DNA from: Rhodospirillaceae bacterium
GTDB taxonomy: Bacteria > Pseudomonadota > Alphaproteobacteria > Thalassobaculales > Thalassobaculaceae
DNA: 64,000 nt
Direction: 5' to 3'
Assembly: GCA_018401495.1 (NCBI GenBank)
Contig: JAGYJX010000006.1
Location: forward strand, 620,001-684,000
Shown: positions 59,383 to 64,000 of the stretch, piece after piece
Numbering within the stretch: position 1 is the first letter of the stretch
How the letters are laid out: each line of letters begins with the position of its first letter
Position numbers and translations under genes: made by a program
The notes under the pieces: model-generated
Seen by the model: the letters and a program-made list of their open reading frames with translations, nothing else
Database searches by the model: none
What the model was told of the DNA's origin: nothing

Positions 59383-60133
59383 ATGGCGAACCCTGAGCGT
59401 ATCCTGGTCCTCGGCGCCACCTCGGCGATCGCCGAGCGGTGGGCGCGGCTGCGCGCCGCGCGCGGCGACCGGCTGCTGCTGGTGGCGCGCGACGGCGCTA
59501 GGCTGGCGTCGATCGCCGCCGACCTTCGCGCCCGCGGCGCCGCCGAGGTGCTGACCGCCGAGAGCGACCTTGCCGACACCGAGGCCGCCGCCGCGCGCTT
59601 CGACGCCTTCCGGGAGCGCCTCGGGCGGCCTCGACGTGGCGATCATCGCCTACGGCATCCTCGGCGACCAGGAGGCGGCCCAGGCGGATGTGGAGCGCCT
59701 GGAGCAGGGGCTTCGCACCAACTTCCTGAGTGCCGCGGTGTGGAGCGAACTGGTCGCCGGCGCGCTGGCGAAGGCCGGGCGCGGCACGCTGGTGGCGATC
59801 GCGTCGGTGGCCGGCGATCGCGGACGCCGTTCGAACTACGCCTACGGCGCCGCCAAGGCCGGGCTGTCGGTGTTTCTCGAAGGACTGGCGCACCGCTTCG
59901 CCGGCACGGCGGTCACCGTGATCGCCATCAAGCCGGGTTTCGTCGACACCCCGATGACCGCGCATCTGCCGAAGGGCGGGCCGCTCTGGGCGACCCCGGA
60001 CAAGGTTGCCGAGGACATCGAGAGCGCCATCCGCCGCCGCCGGACGGTGGTCTACACGCCCTGGTTCTGGTGGGGCGTGATGGCGATCATCCGCAACCTG
60101 CCGCGGCCGATTTTCGACCGGATGAAGATCTGA
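59383..60133 (+). CDS. DprE2-like SDR reductase (one frameshift)
   Basis: About 249 residues joined, matching the 254-residue DprE2 that reduces the 2-keto lipid-linked sugar to arabinose. N-terminus: RILVLGATSAIAERWARL (GxxxGxG-like NAD site), DGARLASIAADLRARGA. One extra G near 59627 shifts the frame to LDVAIIAYGILGDQEAAQ and TNFLSAAVWSELVAG. The catalytic Ser and YxxxK are in VAIASVAGDRGRRSNYAYGAAKAGLSVFLEG, with VIAIKPGFVDTPMT after it and a C-terminal membrane-proximal helix (TPWFWWGVMAIIRNLPRPIF) typical of DprE2. Operon position after the DprE1 gene is decisive. Confidence 0.86.
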
Positions 60134-60143
60134 GGATCCGAGC

Positions 60144-61073
60144 GTGACCAGGATCGTCATCACCGGTGCGGCCGGCCTCGTCGGGCAGAATCTGATCGCC
60201 CGCCTGGCGCGCGATCCGTCGCTGCGGATCGTCGCGATCGACAAGCACAAGGCCAACACCCGCGCGCTCGCCCGGCTGCACCCCGGGATCGAGGTGATCG
60301 AGGCCGATCTGGCGGTCGCCGGACCGTGGGTGACGGCGTTCCAGGACGCCGACGCCGTGGTCCAGCTGCACGCCCAGATCGGCGGGCTCGACTGGCGCGA
60401 GTTCGAGGCCAACAACATCACGGCCACCGAGAAGGTGCTGGCCGCCATGCGGTCGGCCCAGGTGCCGTACCTGGTGCATGTCAGTTCGTCGGTGGTGAAC
60501 TCGCGGGCCGTCGACTTCTACACCGAGTCGAAGAAGGCCCAGGAGGCGCTGGTTCGCGACTGCGGCATCCCGCACGCCACGCTTCGCCCGACGCTGATGT
60601 TCGGCTGGTTCGACCGCAAGCATCTCGGCTGGCTGGCCCGCTTCATGAAACGGGTGCCGGTGTTCCCGATCCCCGGCTCCGGGCGCTACATGCGCCAGCC
60701 GCTGTTCGCCCTGGATTTCTGCGACGTGATCGCGGCGTGCCTGCGCCAGAGCCGGGAAGGGCAGTGGAACATCTCGGGCCAGCAGAAGATCGACTACATC
60801 GACCTGATGCGGGCGGTGAAGCGGGCGACCGGTGCGCGCACGCCGATCGTGCGGATTCCCTACGCCTTGTTCCGGCTGCTGCTGCAGGGCTACGCGGTGG
60901 TCGACCGCAACCCGCCGTTCACCGTCACGCAGCTCGAGGCGCTGGTCACCCCCGACAGTTTCGAGATCATCGACTGGCCGGGCATTTTCGGGGTGCGCCC
61001 GACGCCGCTCGACGAGGCGCTGGACGCGACCTTCAACGATCCGACCTATTCCGGCGTCGTGCTGGATTTCTGA
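60144..61073 (+). CDS. NAD-dependent epimerase/dehydratase family protein
   Basis: A 309-residue extended SDR. It starts at GTG 60144 with RIVITGAAGLVGQNLIARL (GxxGxxG). The active site is HVSSSVVNSRAVDFYTESKKAQEALV (Ser and YxxxK), followed by ATLRPTLMFGWFDRKHLGW and SGRYMRQPLFALDFCDVI. It most likely modifies a nucleotide- or lipid-linked sugar. It lies 10 bases after the DprE2-like gene. Its sugar substrate is unknown; the canonical arabinose pathway does not need such an enzyme, so it may add a second sugar type to the final glycan. Confidence 0.8.
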   Translation: MTRIVITGAAGLVGQNLIARLARDPSLRIVAIDKHKANTRALARLHPGIEVIEADLAVAGPWVTAFQDADAVVQLHAQIGGLDWREFEANNITATEKVLAAMRSAQVPYLVHVSSSVVNSRAVDFYTESKKAQEALVRDCGIPHATLRPTLMFGWFDRKHLGWLARFMKRVPVFPIPGSGRYMRQPLFALDFCDVIAACLRQSREGQWNISGQQKIDYIDLMRAVKRATGARTPIVRIPYALFRLLLQGYAVVDRNPPFTVTQLEALVTPDSFEIIDWPGIFGVRPTPLDEALDATFNDPTYSGVVLDF

Positions 61074-61084
61074 GGGAGAACCGG

Positions 61085-62368
61085 GTGGCGACCGTCGGCA
61101 TCGTCGGCGCCGGGGCCATGGGCCTCGCCGCCGCCTATCACGCGCTCAAGGCCGGCCACCGGGTGACGGTGTACGAGGCCGATTCCGTGCCGGGCGGGAT
61201 GGCGGCGCACGCCGATCTCGACGGGCTGTCGATCGAGCGGTTCTACCACTTCGTCTGCAAGGCCGACGCCTCGACCTTCGCGCTGATGGCCGACCTCGGG
61301 ATCGCCGACCGGATGCGCTGGCGCGACACCTCGATGGGCTATCTGGTCGGCGGCCGCCTGCACCGCTGGGGCGATCCGGTGGCGCTGCTGACGTTCCCGG
61401 GGCTGTCGGCGCTGGCCAAGCTGCGGTACGGCCTGCAGATGTTCCGCTCGACCAGGCGGTCGGACTGGAGCGATCTCGAGAACCGCACGGCCAGGGACTG
61501 GATCGAGGGCGGCGCCGGGCGCGAGGCCTACGAGGTGCTGTGGCGCCGGCTGTTCGAGCTGAAATTCTTCGAGCACGCCGACCGGGTTTCGGCCGCCTGG
61601 ATCTGGACCCGCATCAAGCGGATCGGCACCTCGCGGCGCTCGCTGATGCAGGAGCAACTCGGCTACCTCGACGGTGGGTCGGAGACCCTGGTGCGGGCGC
61701 TGGTCGAGGCGATCGAGCGGCTTGGCGGAACCATTCGACTTTCCACGCCGGCCCGCGAGGTGGTGGCCGCGGACGGCCGCGTCACCGGCATCCGAACCGA
61801 CGCCGGCGTCGACCCGGTCGACGCCGCGATCTCCACCATGCCGACCCCCTACGTCTCGCGGCTGGTGCCGGCGCTGCCGGAGGACTGGAAGGCCCGCTAC
61901 GACGGCATCGTGAACATCGGCGTGGTCTGCGTGCTGCTGAAGCTGAAGCGGCCGGTGACGCCGCATTTCTGGGTCAACATCAACGATCCCGCCGTCGAGG
62001 TTCCGGGGCTCATCGAGTTCTCCAACCTGCGGCCGCTTCCCGACACGGTGGTGTACGTGCCGTTCTACATGCCCACGACCCACGCGAAGTTCGGCCGCGA
62101 CGACGGCGCGTTCGTCGCCGAGGCGATGGCGGCGGTCCGGCGCGTCAACCCGGCGATCGGCGACGCCGACCTGAAGGCCAGCCTGGTCGGCCGGCTGCGC
62201 CACGCCCAGCCGGTCTGCGAGGCCGGGTTCGCGGCCCGGATCCCGCCGATCCGGACGCCGATCGCCGGGCTGCAGGTTGCCGACACCGCGTTCTATTATC
62301 CCGAGGACCGCGGCATCTCCGAGAGCGTGCGGTACGGCGCCATGATGGCGGCCGGGATCGGGAGCTGA
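61085..62368 (+). CDS. NAD(P)/FAD-dependent oxidoreductase (protoporphyrinogen-oxidase/UGM-like)
   Basis: A 427-residue flavoprotein. GTG 61085, with GGGAGAA upstream, begins TVGIVGAGAMGLAAAYHALKAGHRVTVYEAD (GxGxxG plus Glu). LSIERFYHFVCKADASTFALM, YLDGGSETLVRALVEAIERLGG and QVADTAFYYPEDRGISESVRYG complete an amine-oxidase/UDP-galactopyranose-mutase-type fold often seen in polysaccharide clusters. It may act on a lipid- or nucleotide-linked sugar. Not assignable further. Confidence 0.8.
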   Translation: MATVGIVGAGAMGLAAAYHALKAGHRVTVYEADSVPGGMAAHADLDGLSIERFYHFVCKADASTFALMADLGIADRMRWRDTSMGYLVGGRLHRWGDPVALLTFPGLSALAKLRYGLQMFRSTRRSDWSDLENRTARDWIEGGAGREAYEVLWRRLFELKFFEHADRVSAAWIWTRIKRIGTSRRSLMQEQLGYLDGGSETLVRALVEAIERLGGTIRLSTPAREVVAADGRVTGIRTDAGVDPVDAAISTMPTPYVSRLVPALPEDWKARYDGIVNIGVVCVLLKLKRPVTPHFWVNINDPAVEVPGLIEFSNLRPLPDTVVYVPFYMPTTHAKFGRDDGAFVAEAMAAVRRVNPAIGDADLKASLVGRLRHAQPVCEAGFAARIPPIRTPIAGLQVADTAFYYPEDRGISESVRYGAMMAAGIGS

Positions 62369-62370
62369 GC

Positions 62371-62793
62371 GTGGCGGGAGCCTTCGTGGTCGGCGAGTTC
62401 GGGCGCTTTCTCCTCACCGGCGGCGTGGCGGCCGGGGTCAACGTGGCGGCGCGCTGGGGGCTCAGCCACGCCATGGTCTACGAGGCGGCGGTAGCGCTCG
62501 CCTATCTCGCCGGCATGGCCACCGCCTACCTGCTGTCGCGCGCCTTCGTGTTCGCCCGCTCCGGCCGCAGCGTGACGGACGAGGCGGTGCGGTTCGCGCT
62601 GGTCAACGTGGTGGCCCTGGCGCAGGTCTGGATCGTCAGCGTCGGCCTCGCCCGGCTGGTGTTCCCGGCGATCGGGTTCGAGTGGCACGCCGAGGATGTC
62701 GCCCACCTGATCGGCGTCGTGATCCCGGCGGTCACCAGCTATTTCGGGCACCGGCACTTTTCGTTCTCGTCCCGGCGCGAGGGTGGCGCGTGA
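62371..62793 (+). CDS. GtrA-family membrane protein
   Basis: A 140-residue protein with four membrane helices: FLLTGGVAAGVNVAARWGL, AAVALAYLAGMATAYLLSRAFVF, RFALVNVVALAQVWIVSVGLA and DVAHLIGVVIPAVTSYFGHRHFSFSS. The last is the GtrA C-terminal signature (Y-x-x-xRxxxF-like). GtrA proteins are thought to flip or anchor lipid-linked sugars; mycobacterial Rv3789, next to dprE1-dprE2, is one. It overlaps the following gene (GTGA). GTG 62371 is 3 bases after the preceding stop. Confidence 0.88.
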   Translation: MAGAFVVGEFGRFLLTGGVAAGVNVAARWGLSHAMVYEAAVALAYLAGMATAYLLSRAFVFARSGRSVTDEAVRFALVNVVALAQVWIVSVGLARLVFPAIGFEWHAEDVAHLIGVVIPAVTSYFGHRHFSFSSRREGGA

Positions 62794-64000
62794 GAGCTGC
62801 CGCGCTGTGCGCCTTCGGGCTCGGGCTGGGCTCGGCGCTTGCCGGGGTCGCGGTCGCGATCCTCGCCTTCGAGCCGATCCCGTTCGGCGACTTCGTCGAC
62901 TTCTTTCGGCGGTTCTTCGAGGTCGGTGGCTGGGACGGCTACGGTCCGGCGGAACTCTACGCCCACCACAACGAGCACCGGCTGGTGGTGCCGCGGCTCT
63001 GGTTCCTGGCGGATGTCGCCCTGTTCGACGGCACCCAGGGCTTCCTGATCACCGTCATCGTGCTGTCGTCGGCGCTGCACGCGGCGATCCTCGCCGGGTT
63101 GTTCCGGAGCCTCGGCCATGGCGGGGCGATGCTGTGGGGGTTCGCGGCGGTCGCGCTCGGGGCGGCGCTGTCGCCGGCGCAGTGGGAGAACCTGGTCTGG
63201 GGCTTCCAGGTCCAGTTCATCCAGGTCTGGCTGTTCGCCACCCTGGCGTTCGTCGCCGTCGCCGTCGCCGGCGACGCGACGGCGCGCCCGTGGCGAGGCG
63301 TGGCCCTGGGGATCCTGGCGGCGCTGGCCGCAACCTATTCGATGGCGAACGGGCTGCTGGTCTGGCCGCTGCTGGTCGGCCTGGCGCTGTGGTGCGGCGT
63401 CCGGGGCGCGCCGCTGATCCTGCTGGCGGCGGCGGCGCTGGCGGTGGTGACGATCGAGCTCGCCGGCTTCCGCGCCCATCCGGGTCACGGCGATCCCTTC
63501 GAGACCCTGGCCCAGCCGCTCGCCCTGGCGCGCTACGCGCTGCGGTACCTCACCTCCGGCATCGGGATGATCGGCACCCTCGGCCAGGAACTGGTCGGCG
63601 CCGCGCTGGTCGCGACGGTGATGGCGACCGCCGTCGACGCGCTGGTCCGGCGCCGGCGCTACCGGCCGGCGCACGCCGTGCTGCTGGCCGTCGCCGCCTT
63701 CGTCATCGGCGCAGCACTGGTGACCGGCCTCGGACGGGTCACCTTCGGCATCGGGCAGGCGAACTCGGTGCGCTACACGACGCCGTCCTTCGTGTTCCTG
63801 ATCGCCGTCGCCGCCCTGCTGCTGGACCGAGCGGCGCGGCTCGAGCGACGTCACGCCGCGGCGACGGCGCTGGCCGCCGCCGCCGTGCTGCTGGTGGTGC
63901 CGGGCGTGGTCGACGGCTTCCGTCACCGGGCCGTCATCCTGGCCGCCCGGGACGCCCGCGCCAACGCCGTCATCGCCTATCTGGCCGGCGGCTACCGGCC
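62790..64000 (+). CDS. Large polytopic membrane protein, candidate glycosyltransferase (3' end outside window)
   Basis: Open from GTG 62790 to the window edge, at least 403 residues, with about nine hydrophobic segments. After a first helix (LGLGSALAGVAVAILAFEPIP) an extracytoplasmic loop has FVDFFRRFFEVGGWD and YAHHNEHRLVVPRLWFLAD. HNEHR plus SPAQWENLVWGFQVQFIQVW is a recurrent pattern in uncharacterised membrane proteins of polysaccharide loci that resemble GT-C glycosyltransferases. Position after GtrA suggests it uses a polyprenyl-phosphoryl sugar donor. The call is by topology and context only. Confidence 0.65.
   Translation, partial: MRAAALCAFGLGLGSALAGVAVAILAFEPIPFGDFVDFFRRFFEVGGWDGYGPAELYAHHNEHRLVVPRLWFLADVALFDGTQGFLITVIVLSSALHAAILAGLFRSLGHGGAMLWGFAAVALGAALSPAQWENLVWGFQVQFIQVWLFATLAFVAVAVAGDATARPWRGVALGILAALAATYSMANGLLVWPLLVGLALWCGVRGAPLILLAAAALAVVTIELAGFRAHPGHGDPFETLAQPLALARYALRYLTSGIGMIGTLGQELVGAALVATVMATAVDALVRRRRYRPAHAVLLAVAAFVIGAALVTGLGRVTFGIGQANSVRYTTPSFVFLIAVAALLLDRAARLERRHAAATALAAAAVLLVVPGVVDGFRHRAVILAARDARANAVIAYLAGGYR

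Noticed and set aside
62739..63926. 395-residue Arg/Gln/Asp-rich open frame on the minus strand near the right edge
   Set aside because: It is the complement of the GtrA and polytopic membrane protein genes; composition is typical of antisense frames.

Overview
The window is a high-GC chromosomal segment (roughly 70% G+C by eye) whose gene content points to a free-living alphaproteobacterium, probably of the Rhodospirillales type. The evidence is the order dnaG-rpoD-tRNA(CAT), a serC-serA pair with an alphaproteobacterial-style serC leader, fumC followed by a small ribbon-helix-helix protein, a Porin_4-type porin and many amine and amino-acid oxidoreductases. The genus cannot be fixed from the sequence alone.

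Layout. 1-2842: 3' end of dnaG, rpoD, and a tRNA with anticodon CAT. 3048-3569: a SnoaL-like protein. 3856-15560: two large tandem paralogues encoding secreted DUF4347/RTX repeat proteins. Between them lie wreckage of a phage-collar-type gene and of an isocitrate-lyase/PEP-mutase-type gene, and the intact form of the latter follows the second paralogue (16133-17185). 17845-23930: an amine-oxidation block, with a dimethylglycine/sarcosine-dehydrogenase-like fusion converging on a three-subunit HcnABC/opine-oxidase-like operon that is preceded by a HAD dehalogenase. 23931-26000: dispersed repeats and a complete IS3-family element. 26041-35989: porin, class III aminotransferase, a protease/DUF350/PilZ group, an isopropylmalate-dehydrogenase-like gene, an ISAs1 remnant, a TauE transporter, a RutE-like reductase and an intradiol dioxygenase. 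36069-45262: AsmA, fumC, an rRNA methyltransferase, DUF454, ArsR, carboxymuconolactone decarboxylase (CMD) and GST genes. 45349-48270: serine biosynthesis. 48294-55388: ParDE, GMC oxidoreductase with an HpaI aldolase, HupE, a beta-lactamase-fold hydrolase and an omega-aminotransferase. 55509-64000: a lipoprotein, a Sel1 protein, then a tightly packed surface-glycan operon.

The most interesting system is that last operon (56606 to beyond the right edge): a HAD-UbiA fusion, a DprE1-like oxidase, a DprE2-like reductase, an epimerase, a FAD oxidoreductase, a GtrA protein and a large membrane protein. It resembles the mycobacterial pathway that makes polyprenyl-phosphoryl-arabinose, here in a Gram-negative setting with a phosphatase-like HAD domain fused to the prenyltransferase. 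The second is the tandem DUF4347/RTX pair, whose N-terminal domain carries a His-Gly / Gly-Cys arrangement reminiscent of caspase-like (clan CD) peptidases.

Caution: many genes, including the essential rpoD, are interrupted by single-base indels. Most of these look like sequence or assembly errors, so such genes are annotated across the break with the break stated. The repetitive RTX genes are worst affected.
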